Source of the DNA: Methanobacteriota archaeon
Lineage (GTDB): Archaea > Thermoplasmatota > Thermoplasmata > Methanomassiliicoccales > Methanomethylophilaceae
Length of the DNA: 6,391 nucleotides
Assembly: GCA_029574055.1 (NCBI GenBank)
Contig: JAKQBQ010000044.1
Coordinates: forward strand, 1 to 6,391
Direction: 5' to 3'
This document shows, in pieces, positions 1 through 5,720 of the stretch. The notes below the pieces were generated by a model. The model ran no database searches. It was not told the origin of the DNA and saw nothing but the letters and a program-made list of their open reading frames with translations. A program made the translations under genes and the position numbers. Every line of letters starts with the position of its first letter. Within the stretch, counting starts at the first letter, position 1.

Positions 1-28
1 GAACAGCACGGTGGCAAAGAACCTTTGA
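1..28 (+). CDS. possible 3' end of an upstream plus-strand gene (weak)
   Basis: Reading from base 2 gives N-S-T-V-A-K-N-L and a TGA at 26-28. The only support is position: the stop lies 8 bases before a strong hairpin followed by a T-rich stretch, as expected for the end of a convergent gene. Nine codons are too few to recognise a family, and the two other plus-strand frames also stay open across these bases. This may equally be noncoding. Confidence 0.2.
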
Positions 29-36
29 ACGCAAAC

Positions 37-72
37 AAGAGGGGGAAACCCCTCTTTATTAAATTTTTTAAA
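37..72. terminator. GAAA-loop hairpin with T-rich tail between convergent units
   Basis: AAGAGGGG (37-44) and CCCCTCTT (49-56) pair perfectly over 8 bp around a GAAA tetraloop on the plus strand. The plus strand then continues with TATTAAATTTTTT, a good U-rich release signal for a gene entering from the left. On the minus strand the same stem follows the transglutaminase stop codon (85-87) by about 30 bases and is trailed by a weaker CTTGTTTG, so it may serve both directions. Confidence 0.5.
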
Positions 73-84
73 TGGTTTTTAGGT

Positions 85-2022
85 TTAGATGACAATGACC
101 CACACGTGGCGGTCCTTATATGACGGCGGGATCTCCCCCAAGGCCCATCCGGTCACTGTCGTTTCGCAATAGTAGTATTCCACACCCTCATGGGCATAGG
201 ATACGCCGTGAGCCTCAGGTATGCCTACCCCTACCGCCATGTGCCCCGGAAGCATCAGCAGGGCAACGTCGTACCCGGCGGACTTCAGGAGTGCTGCGTA
301 CAGGATCGCCGTGTCTTCGCAATCCCCTCTTTTCTCAAAGAGGGTCTCAATGGGATATTTCCAATACTCATCCTATCCTACCCCATCCTTATCGTATTGG
401 TATTGGATCGAGCCCTGCACGAACGCCAGTATGAAGTTCGCCCGCTGCAGCCTGGACATGTCCTTTGTCTGTTCCAGAAGGACCTCGTTTATTCTTGTGA
501 TGGTGTTGTTCGTGTAGATGACGAACTTCGCATCCTCCTCTTCGGTAGTATGGTGCCGCGGTGTGTCCAGCTCCTTGTAATAGGCGTAATAGGAATAGTT
601 GGTATCCCACCACATCCCGTACTTCTGGCCGTGGTATTTCCATTCGAAGGTCGTCCTTACCTTGCCGTCCACCACATGATCCAAGCTGTAGGTGTATGTG
701 CTGCCGTCCGCCGCCGTTCCCGTGAATACGCAGACGTATGATCCCGTGTCCTCTATGTTGTATATCACCGGGTCCCCGTACACCGTTGCCTCATATTTCC
801 CGTTGTATTTTCCCTCTATGACCCATCTGGCGTTGGAATAGACGTCCGGAGTGGGCGTCGAGAGCAGCACATCCCCCTTGCAGAACGCATAGAGCTCTAT
901 GTCCATGCCGATAGCTTCTATCGTCAGATGCTTGCTGTTCCCGTAGATGTTCCCGTCCTTGTCGCACCATCCTTTGAACGAAACGCCCGCATCGGGGGTG
1001 GCGTGCAGGTTCACTTTCTCACCTATTCCGAAAGTACCCTCTCCGGATACCGAATGCAATCCGTTCCCGTGATGCACCACCACATCATACGCCTCCTTCG
1101 GCGTAAATTCGGAAGTGCCTGACAGACGGTATATCAGACTAAGCATTACTCCCCCTATTTCGCCGTCCAATCTGGCTTTGACCACAGTGTTGTCAGGCAG
1201 CAGATAATCGCTCCCGACGACACTGCCTGTGGTGTCTTCGTAAACATCCGCCACCACCTGCCTGCCTTGATATGTTATGACCTCTGCGCGGGCGTATTTG
1301 GCATCTCTCAAAAAGCCGTTCTCTTCCCAGGTCGATGACATAGAGGGGATGTTCACAGTCCCGCCGGCGGTGGCGAAGATCATCACGCTTTCTTCCACCA
1401 GTAAGTATTTGCCATCTTTGAAATCAGAATATGACACCTCTAATGTGCCGGTGACCGGCAGACCGTTGGCGGTACCGCTTAGATCATACGTGTACCTCTT
1501 TCCTACAAGGGTGTCGTAACCGGCGTAAAGGGTCAGATCGCCGGTCATGTCGTTCAAATCGGTGATCTTTGAACGGGCAGAGAGATTTTGTTCCGTGTAC
1601 CACCCGTTGAACGTCATCGTACCGCTCTTAGGGCTGCTAAGGACGACCTTTTCTTCCACGCTGTATGTCGAAGGGCTGTTTTCCACAAAGAACCCGCCGT
1701 TCAGTTCGTATGTGATCGTATAGACGTCAAGGATCCAGCTGGCATAGAGCGTTATCTTTCCCATGTCCGGCGAAATGGTCGTGATCTCGTTCGTGAATCC
1801 TCTGTCTGTATACCAGCCGCCGAAAGTGTAGCCGTTCTTAGAGGGGTTCGATAAAGTTATGGGGCTCTCCCCATAGTAAGATGGATTGAGATATGAGTTC
1901 TCTCCGCCCCCCAGTTCGTATGAGATGTTTTCGTTTTGAGGGCCGCTCGTGATGAACACCGACCCTCCTACAATAGCAACAACAGCAACTGCCGTTGCTA
2001 TTATTATTGCTTTCAGATTCAT
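85..2022 (-). CDS. exported InlB-repeat / transglutaminase-like protein with in-frame TAG (probable pyrrolysine)
   Basis: 645 codons if the TAG at 373-375 is read through. Residues 3-25 form a hydrophobic signal or membrane anchor with no lipobox. Two InlB/Listeria-Bacteroides repeats follow (about 33-96 and 100-168, each with a GWYT core and ending LYASW or LYAGY), a third, divergent beta-repeat (about 314-381, FKGW core), then a transglutaminase-like domain (about 490-645). Its catalytic candidates are Cys568 (in GDCED), His594 (in PGHMAVGV) and an acidic residue near Glu620 (in CETT), all after the TAG at codon 550. Stopping there would leave the domain without its active site. I chose ATG 2020-2022 because a GAGGTGAT ribosome binding site ends 4 bases upstream; the in-frame GTG at 2029-2031 lies inside that site. 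It is probably a cell-surface protein acting as a cysteine protease or transferase; the substrate is unknown. The alternative is a recent nonsense mutation or a sequencing error, but no other damage is visible. It is monocistronic, with its own promoter. Confidence 0.85.
349..387 (-). other. stem-loop around the in-frame TAG
   Basis: In the transcript GAUGGGGUA (387-379) can pair with UAUCCCAUU (357-349): nine contiguous pairs, two of them G-U. The 21-base loop contains the UAG codon. It resembles in spirit the PYLIS-type structures proposed near pyrrolysine codons, but those are described downstream of the codon, and structure is not generally required for Pyl insertion. Chance pairing within coding sequence is possible. 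Confidence 0.35.
373..375 (-). other. in-frame TAG codon, probable pyrrolysine site (residue 550)
   Basis: The minus strand reads gta gga TAG gat gag tat tgg. The reading frame continues without a break for 95 codons to a TAA at 85-87, and those codons encode recognisable transglutaminase-like sequence (EYWKYPIETL, RGDCED, PGHMAVGV, YYYCETT). From my recollection of related domains, the position before D-E-Y-W is usually tyrosine, one base change from TAG. Readthrough or reassignment is inferred; pyrrolysine synthesis genes and tRNA-Pyl are not in this window. Confidence 0.7.
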
Positions 2023-2026
2023 TTTT

Positions 2027-2034
2027 ATCACCTC
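2027..2034 (-). promoter_or_regulatory. ribosome binding site GAGGTGAT that sets the transglutaminase start
   Basis: GAGGTGAT is a full match to the complement of the archaeal 16S rRNA 3' end and is separated from ATG 2020-2022 by AAAA. It contains the GTG that would otherwise be the longest start, which argues against that start. Confidence 0.75.
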
Positions 2035-2062
2035 GCCTATGAAGTTTGTTTATCATTCCTCC

Positions 2063-2088
2063 ATCAGCTCGACTTCTGTCTTGCTGAT
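2063..2088 (-). other. leader hairpin of the transglutaminase gene
   Basis: ATCAGC (2088-2083) and GCTGAT (2068-2063) pair over 6 bp with a 14-base loop. If transcription starts about 26 bases after the TATA box centre (near 2087), this stem would sit at the very 5' end of the message, where it could protect it or affect translation. No known riboswitch class is recognised. Confidence 0.3.
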
Positions 2089-2107
2089 ATTAAAACTAAT
2101 TGTTGAT

Positions 2108-2117
2108 AAAATATATA
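2108..2117 (-). promoter_or_regulatory. TATA box of the transglutaminase gene
   Basis: The minus strand carries TATATATTTT preceded by the purine-rich GAAAGAAAAG, a reasonable BRE plus TATA pair. The predicted start near 2087 gives a leader of about 65 bases, consistent with the strong ribosome binding site of this gene. Confidence 0.55.
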
Positions 2118-2145
2118 CTTTTCTTTCGTAATCATTATGTGTAAC

Positions 2146-2169
2146 TTTACCAAGAAAACTGTTGGTAAA
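2146..2169 (-). terminator. hairpin just after the phosphoesterase stop
   Basis: TTTACCAA (2169-2162) and TTGGTAAA (2153-2146) pair perfectly over 8 bp around an 8-base loop, beginning 3 bases after the phosphoesterase TGA. There is no clean T-run directly after it; T-rich sequence appears in the loop and near 2118-2108. It may mark the 3' end of the S8e-to-phosphoesterase transcript, or be a protein-binding palindrome. Confidence 0.4.
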
Positions 2170-2172
2170 CGG

Positions 2173-2961
2173 TCAATACGGCTCTTGTTTTCGGGTCCTG
2201 CCCCATCTCCGGTTGTTCGCGCCCGAGACCATCAGATCGGAAAGCTTTCCGAGGTCAACCCCATCAAGAAGGTGTATCGTAGCGTTCTCAAGATCGAGAA
2301 GGCTCCCGCCCATGATCGGACCGAGAAGCGGCTCCCCTATGATGTTCACAGGAGACCCGCCGAGCATCCTGTTGAATGCCGGCACTATGACAAAATTCCT
2401 TGGGAGAATTTCGTAATTATCTGATGGGACGTCCCTGAACTTTCCTCTGACCCAACAGGGCTCGTTGACCTGTCTTCCTACACCGTCCCTGAACATCACC
2501 GCGGGGTGGTCGTGGGCCATCACCAATGTGCTCGAGGCCATGACGTCTTTCGAAGGCCACGTATGCCCATGCACAAAACCCACATCCTCCACTTTCATTC
2601 CGGATGCCGGCCTTATTCTCACATGGCCGGGAAGGAACTCTTCGATGTTGGTATCATGGTTCCCTCTGACAACATCTATGCTGTCGAAGCGGTCAAGCAG
2701 CCTCTCGAAGAACATCGGTATCTCCCGGTATTCCTGTTTTGTCGAACCGGGGACCGAATCCTTCACATCGCCCAGGACTATCAGCCTGCTCGAGGAATCA
2801 TCCGCCGCTTTAACGATGGAATCGAACATGTCGTCGGTCCTTGACGTAAGGTGGAACCCTTTGGACCTGAGATGGGACTCTATTCCGATATGAAGGTCCC
2901 CGATCACAAGGTACTCATCGGCCCTCAAAGCAGGGATGCCGTGGACCGGCTGAAGATCCAT
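2173..2961 (-). CDS. metallophosphoesterase, archaeal SbcD/Mre11-related (COG1407 type)
   Basis: 262 residues, a usual length for this archaeal family of calcineurin-like phosphoesterases. Metal-binding motifs appear in order: GDLHIG (21-26), GDVKD (64-68), GNHD (100-103), HGHTWP (131-136) and AHDHP (149-153). Together they should hold a two-metal centre that hydrolyses phosphoester bonds; the substrate is not known for the family, though a link with Lhr-type helicases and nucleic acid repair has been suggested. The last motif has Ala where Gly is usual. The basic tail (NNRRWGRTRKQ) could bind nucleic acid. The start is supported by an AGGTGATC ribosome binding site overlapping the preceding Nnr stop codon, so the two genes are almost certainly co-transcribed. 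Family assignment is firm; biological role is not. Confidence 0.88.
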   Translation of the reverse strand: MDLQPVHGIPALRADEYLVIGDLHIGIESHLRSKGFHLTSRTDDMFDSIVKAADDSSSRLIVLGDVKDSVPGSTKQEYREIPMFFERLLDRFDSIDVVRGNHDTNIEEFLPGHVRIRPASGMKVEDVGFVHGHTWPSKDVMASSTLVMAHDHPAVMFRDGVGRQVNEPCWVRGKFRDVPSDNYEILPRNFVIVPAFNRMLGGSPVNIIGEPLLGPIMGGSLLDLENATIHLLDGVDLGKLSDLMVSGANNRRWGRTRKQEPY

Positions 2962-2963
2962 AT

Positions 2964-2971
2964 GATCACCT
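2964..2971 (-). promoter_or_regulatory. ribosome binding site of the phosphoesterase, overlapping the Nnr stop
   Basis: AGGTGATC includes the TGA stop of Nnr (2966-2968) and ends 2 bases before the phosphoesterase ATG. The spacing is short but like that of SRP19 in this window. The arrangement suggests translation of the second gene depends on ribosomes ending on the first. Confidence 0.65.
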
Positions 2972-4363
2972 TAGGTACTCTATGAACACTTTGGGTATAG
3001 ATTCGATGACATCCATCGCGGTCAATCCGTAAAACTTCTCCTCGAATGCGAATTCTCCCGCCTTTCCGGATATAAAGGCTCCTAAAGCGGCAGCGTCGAA
3101 ACAACTCATTCCCTTGGACAGCAGTCCGGCGGTGATCCCAGCCAGGACATCTCCGGTCCCGGCGCTGGTCATTCCGGGGCTGCCGGTGGGGTTGTATCTT
3201 ACCTTTTCCCCGTCGGAGATCGTGTCCACTTTGCCTTTCAGAAGGATGACGGAATGCATTCTCTTTGCGACCTCCTTAACGGATTCTGCAGCGTTATCGG
3301 GATCGCCGCCGAGCTTCTTGAATTCTTTGCGGTGTGGAGTCAGCACAGCCTTTCCATTCGATACGAACTCTCTGCCGAGCGCAGTAAGCCCGTCGGCGTC
3401 GATGACAACGGGAACACTGCAGGAGTAAGCGAACTGCCTCATGGCCTCTCCTGTGGCAACGGAGACGCCTACACCGGGGCCTATGAGGACGGCATCGTGC
3501 TGCTCGGACAGTTTCAGCAGATAATTGAGGTGCCCCCTCCTCAGAGAGTCCCCGGTAAGCTTGCTTACCATGAATACGGGAGAGAAAGAAGCGATCTCGG
3601 ACGAGCAGTTCTCAGGAACAGCCAATCTGACAATGTCTACGCCCACCCTTGTGGCGGCCAGCGCCGCCATGGCAGGCGCTCCGTAATACGGCCCGCCGCC
3701 TATTACCAGCAGCCTTCCGTTCATCCCCTTGTGGCTGTCGTCTGCCGGTATCGGATACCGGAGCATATCTCCGGGGCCGACATTCTCGTATGCTTCATTC
3801 GGAACGCCTATGTCCTTCACGATTATCTCTCCTGAGTTCTTACTATCCATTCCTTCTTTCATATCATGCAATGCTATCGTTATGTCCGGTTCAACCGCCG
3901 TCCCGGTCCCGAGGCCGGACGGTATGTCTACAGATACTACGTACCCATTGAAGTCATTTGCCATCCTGATAAAGCCATCGTACGGCGGCCTCACCTCCCC
4001 GGAGATCCCGGTGCCGAGCGCACAATCGACGATCACATCGTATCTGCTGCTTTCAAATTCTGAGAAATCCTTAATCTGGCACTTTAGTTCTTTCAGAACT
4101 TTTCCGACATGTTCCGACCTTATGGAACCCGCAGGCCTGAGAAGATAGATGGTCACATCCTCATTGCCCATCATCCCGGCGGCAGTTATTCCGTCGCCGC
4201 CGTTGTTCCCGCTGCCGCAAACGAAAGCGAATCTCTTGCCGCGGAATCTTTCTGTCAGTACGGAAGATACGGCCTTGCCGGCGTTATCCATCAATGCGGG
4301 GATACCGACCCCCATGGCCTCTGAATTGGCGTCGATGACCATTGAATCCAATGAGGTGATCAT
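2966..4363 (-). CDS. nnr: bifunctional NAD(P)H-hydrate repair enzyme (epimerase + dehydratase)
   Basis: 465 residues, a normal length for the fused enzyme that repairs hydrated NADH and NADPH. The N-terminal half (about 1-205) is the YjeF_N epimerase, which interconverts the R and S hydrates: Asn-Ala-Gly at 27-29, GSGNNGGDG (50-58) and VSVDIPSGL (143-151). The C-terminal half (about 215-465) is the ribokinase-fold, ADP-dependent S-hydrate dehydratase: GPGVG (295-299), DADGL (322-326), TPHRKEF (342-348), LKGKVD (375-380) and AGTGDVLAG (401-409), with Asp405 as the likely catalytic base. No signal peptide; cytosolic. Its ATG shares ATGA with the SRP19 stop and no clear ribosome binding site precedes it, so it is probably translated by coupling to SRP19. 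Confidence 0.95.
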   Translation of the reverse strand: MITSLDSMVIDANSEAMGVGIPALMDNAGKAVSSVLTERFRGKRFAFVCGSGNNGGDGITAAGMMGNEDVTIYLLRPAGSIRSEHVGKVLKELKCQIKDFSEFESSRYDVIVDCALGTGISGEVRPPYDGFIRMANDFNGYVVSVDIPSGLGTGTAVEPDITIALHDMKEGMDSKNSGEIIVKDIGVPNEAYENVGPGDMLRYPIPADDSHKGMNGRLLVIGGGPYYGAPAMAALAATRVGVDIVRLAVPENCSSEIASFSPVFMVSKLTGDSLRRGHLNYLLKLSEQHDAVLIGPGVGVSVATGEAMRQFAYSCSVPVVIDADGLTALGREFVSNGKAVLTPHRKEFKKLGGDPDNAAESVKEVAKRMHSVILLKGKVDTISDGEKVRYNPTGSPGMTSAGTGDVLAGITAGLLSKGMSCFDAAALGAFISGKAGEFAFEEKFYGLTAMDVIESIPKVFIEYLR

Positions 4364-4656
4364 TTCTTTTGGTTCTTGACGAGTATCTCTGCGATCTTCG
4401 GGAGGAGTTTGGTCTTAGAGATCTTCCCCCTCTCCACCTTGACGCATCCGCGCTTCGCCGCCCAGTTGGAGGGGTAGGCCTTGTCCTCGTACACCTCATA
4501 CTCCAGATCCAATATCAGCGCGCCTTTAGCGATGATATCTATGTCCGGGTTCTTTACGCAGAGGTTCTTGGGAAGCCTCCGGCCCATTGCCCTTGTTCTG
4601 TCGACATCGAAATATTCGGGCCATAATGTGATCGCGGTGTCCTCATCGTACGCCAT
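4360..4656 (-). CDS. srp19: signal recognition particle protein SRP19
   Basis: 98 residues, normal for archaeal SRP19. It binds the tips of helices 6 and 8 of 7S SRP RNA and helps SRP54 bind, so that nascent membrane and secreted proteins reach the translocon. The family signature near the N-terminus is clear: ITLWPEYFD (9-17), R..GRRLPKNL (about 22-32), then a conserved C-terminal region with Y.SNW..RG.V.V (about 61-74). The basic C-terminus is typical. The start is fixed by GGAGTGAT 3 bases upstream of ATG. The stop overlaps the start of nnr. It lies 67 bases after S8e, with a hairpin in the gap. Confidence 0.95.
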   Translation of the reverse strand: MAYDEDTAITLWPEYFDVDRTRAMGRRLPKNLCVKNPDIDIIAKGALILDLEYEVYEDKAYPSNWAAKRGCVKVERGKISKTKLLPKIAEILVKNQKK

Positions 4657-4659
4657 GTT

Positions 4660-4667
4660 ATCACTCC
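4660..4667 (-). promoter_or_regulatory. ribosome binding site of SRP19
   Basis: GGAGTGAT matches the archaeal anti-Shine-Dalgarno with one mismatch and sits 3 bases before ATG 4654-4656. It shows SRP19 is translated on its own rather than by coupling to S8e. Confidence 0.65.
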
Positions 4668-4706
4668 AATAATACAGAAAAGAGTTAAAGAAGTTGCTGA
4701 AGAAGG

Positions 4707-4725
4707 GAATGCGGTCCCCGCATTC
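4707..4725 (-). terminator. hairpin at the S8e/SRP19 junction
   Basis: GAATGCGG (4725-4718) and CCGCATTC (4714-4707) form a perfect 8-bp stem with a GGA loop, starting within the S8e stop codon. A pyrimidine-rich stretch with CTTCTTT and CTCTTTTCTG follows. It could be a partial terminator or processing site that lets the abundant S8e message be made in excess over SRP19 and the genes beyond. Confidence 0.45.
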
Positions 4726-5107
4726 AGTTCTCTACGAGCACGGCGTTGATCGCGCCGTCCTGTCCGGGCCTGGATGTGACGATCGCGTCGCCAAGCTCGG
4801 TCTTGATCCTGGCGCCTTTGTTGATAAGGTTACGCTGGACGTAGTTGGGGTCTGCAGGGTTGACCGTAACGTCGAGGATCTTTGCTTTCTGGATAGTGTT
4901 CGTTTTCTTGTCCACAACGTTGGCGTAATCTGCTGCGAGCATGCATGTCTTGGAGCTCGCTCCGCGGCCGCGGTAGTGCTTCAGGGACTGTTTGCCAAGT
5001 TTTGTGAACTGTTTCTCCCTGCTGATCTCGAATTTCCTCTTGCCTCTGCTGGATACGAGCCTGCCTCCGGTAGGCTTTCTCCGTGATTTCCCCTGCCATA
5101 ACGCCAT
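4724..5107 (-). CDS. rps8e: 30S ribosomal protein S8e
   Basis: 127 residues, normal for archaeal S8e, a small-subunit ribosomal protein absent from bacteria. The N-terminal M-A-L-W-Q-G-K-S-R-R-K-P-T-G-G is the family signature, followed by a very basic segment (RGKRKFE, LGKQSLKHYRGRG) and conserved VNPADPNYVQRN (about 81-92). A longer in-frame ATG exists at 5183-5185, but those 26 extra codons run through the TATA box and match nothing in S8e, so the start is at 5107. First gene of the cluster S8e, SRP19, nnr, phosphoesterase, all in one direction. Confidence 0.97.
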   Translation of the reverse strand: MALWQGKSRRKPTGGRLVSSRGKRKFEISREKQFTKLGKQSLKHYRGRGASSKTCMLAADYANVVDKKTNTIQKAKILDVTVNPADPNYVQRNLINKGARIKTELGDAIVTSRPGQDGAINAVLVEN

Positions 5108-5135
5108 TGTTATCGGTCTGCCAATTACGGTTCTG

Positions 5136-5143
5136 TATATAAA
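5136..5143 (-). promoter_or_regulatory. TATA box of S8e
   Basis: The minus strand reads TTTATATA preceded by purine-rich AAAAAGAAGG, a good BRE. A start about 26 bases on falls near 5113, only about 6 bases before the S8e ATG, and no ribosome binding site is present, so the message is probably nearly leaderless. TATATAAA is also a TATA match on the plus strand, but the sequence before it there lacks an A-rich BRE. Confidence 0.65.
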
Positions 5144-5175
5144 CCTTCTTTTTGTGCGGTCTTGTTTTGATTTGA

Positions 5176-5520
5176 GTGGAAACATGGGTTAAGAAGGAAC
5201 AACAGAATTACTACTCCGCGCTGCAAAGTTCCGACCCCGATAATGTCTCTCCCTTTGTGATCTTCATGCTCAGGATGATCAGGAACGCCGTAGATGAGTT
5301 CGTTTCCGGACCGGATGACGCAGCCCCATTGTCGAACAATGAAAAGAGATTACTCGAGATGGTCTCGAAAGATCCAGGAGTCACGGCGGCGGAGATCGCC
5401 GAAGCAATCGGGGTCAGCGAAAGAACAGTGAAAAAATACATCTCATCCCTTTCAAACAGAGGATACATCAAGAGAGAAGGAGGCGACAAAACGGGGCGTT
5501 GGATAATAGTGCACAACTGA
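5176..5520 (+). CDS. winged helix-turn-helix ORF, probable detached C-terminal tail of a Fic protein
   Basis: 114 codons from GTG. Residues 7-40 (KKEQQNYYSALQSSD, then SPFVIFMLRMIRNAV) resemble the segment just after the catalytic core of many Fic proteins, where it reads like R-x-E-Y-Y-x-A-L followed by a helix F-x-x-F-M-L. Residues 52-112 are a winged helix: LSNNEKRLLEMV, VTAAEIAEAIGV, recognition helix SERTVKKYISSL (81-92), then wing RGYIKREGG..GRWIIV. The HPFxxGNGR core is absent, and the same frame upstream runs straight into TGA and TAA codons and the S8e promoter. There is no ribosome binding site before the GTG. The simplest reading is a 5'-deleted Fic pseudogene; the intact winged helix could still be made as a small DNA-binding protein. 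A partial Fic gene follows downstream on the same strand. Confidence 0.6.
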   Translation: METWVKKEQQNYYSALQSSDPDNVSPFVIFMLRMIRNAVDEFVSGPDDAAPLSNNEKRLLEMVSKDPGVTAAEIAEAIGVSERTVKKYISSLSNRGYIKREGGDKTGRWIIVHN

Positions 5521-5527
5521 TCGATTT

Positions 5528-5559
5528 TGTAATGTCACTGTAAATGTCACTGTAAATGT
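5528..5559 (+). repeat. 12-base tandem repeat
   Basis: AATGTCACTGTA occurs twice without change (5531-5542, 5543-5554), followed by a partial third AATGT; the bases just before (TGT) continue the period with one missing A. It begins 8 bases after the winged-helix stop codon. Function unknown; binding site or slippage product. Confidence 0.7.
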
Positions 5560-5631
5560 TTTTCGTTGGGATCATGAAGGCGGCGGGTTTCTGTTGTGAG
5601 GCGATCTTATCTTTGAAACAAAGCGGTGTTC

Positions 5632-5686
5632 CGGATCATTATTGCGCCCCGTTTGAAACGACCCGGTCGTTGCAACGCAAGATCCG
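5632..5686 (+). other. long imperfect hairpin in the Fic upstream region
   Basis: Nested pairings fold this 55-base stretch: CGGATC (5632-5637) with GATCCG (5681-5686), TTGCG (5642-5646) with CGCAA (5676-5680), and the core AACGACC (5657-5663) with GGTCGTT (5665-5671) around one C. It does not fold as a tRNA and no T-run follows. It could be a structured RNA, the 3' end of the preceding unit, or DNA symmetry bound by protein. Confidence 0.5.
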
Positions 5687-5688
5687 CG

Positions 5689-5717
5689 TTCGTAGAATGT
5701 TCAGAACATTCAACGAA
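5689..5717 (+). repeat. 29-base near-perfect palindrome, candidate operator
   Basis: Arms TTCGT and ACGAA flank GAATGTT-CAG-AACATTC. Of 14 arm positions 13 are complementary; only the A/A pair at 5694/5712 and the central base break symmetry. This length and symmetry fit a site for a dimeric regulator. It shares TTCGTAGAAT with the inverted repeat that follows. Confidence 0.6.
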
Positions 5718-5720
5718 TAA

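Noticed and set aside
85..375. Transglutaminase gene as a simple pseudogene broken at the TAG
   Set aside because: Not excluded, but less likely: the part after the TAG keeps all conserved residues and its own TAA, with no frameshift or other stop, as expected if it is still translated.
120..741. Plus-strand ORFs opposite the end of the transglutaminase gene
   Set aside because: They are antisense shadows; the minus strand carries a coherent conserved domain through the TAG.
2023..2031. GTG start three codons upstream for the transglutaminase gene
   Set aside because: The GTG lies inside the GAGGTGAT ribosome binding site, which is well placed for the ATG at 2020-2022.
1838..2056. 72-residue minus-strand ORF with a GGAGG upstream of its ATG
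   Set aside because: It overlaps the transglutaminase start in another frame, is low-complexity Asn/Ser/Cys-rich at that point, and has no recognisable domain.
5108..5185. 26-codon N-terminal extension of S8e from an upstream in-frame ATG
   Set aside because: It runs across the TATA box and BRE, matches no S8e sequence, and the conserved S8e N-terminus begins at 5107.
5623..5690. Possible tRNA gene in the Fic upstream hairpin region
   Set aside because: No T-arm GGTTCGA-type sequence, no matching acceptor stem and no sensible anticodon arm.
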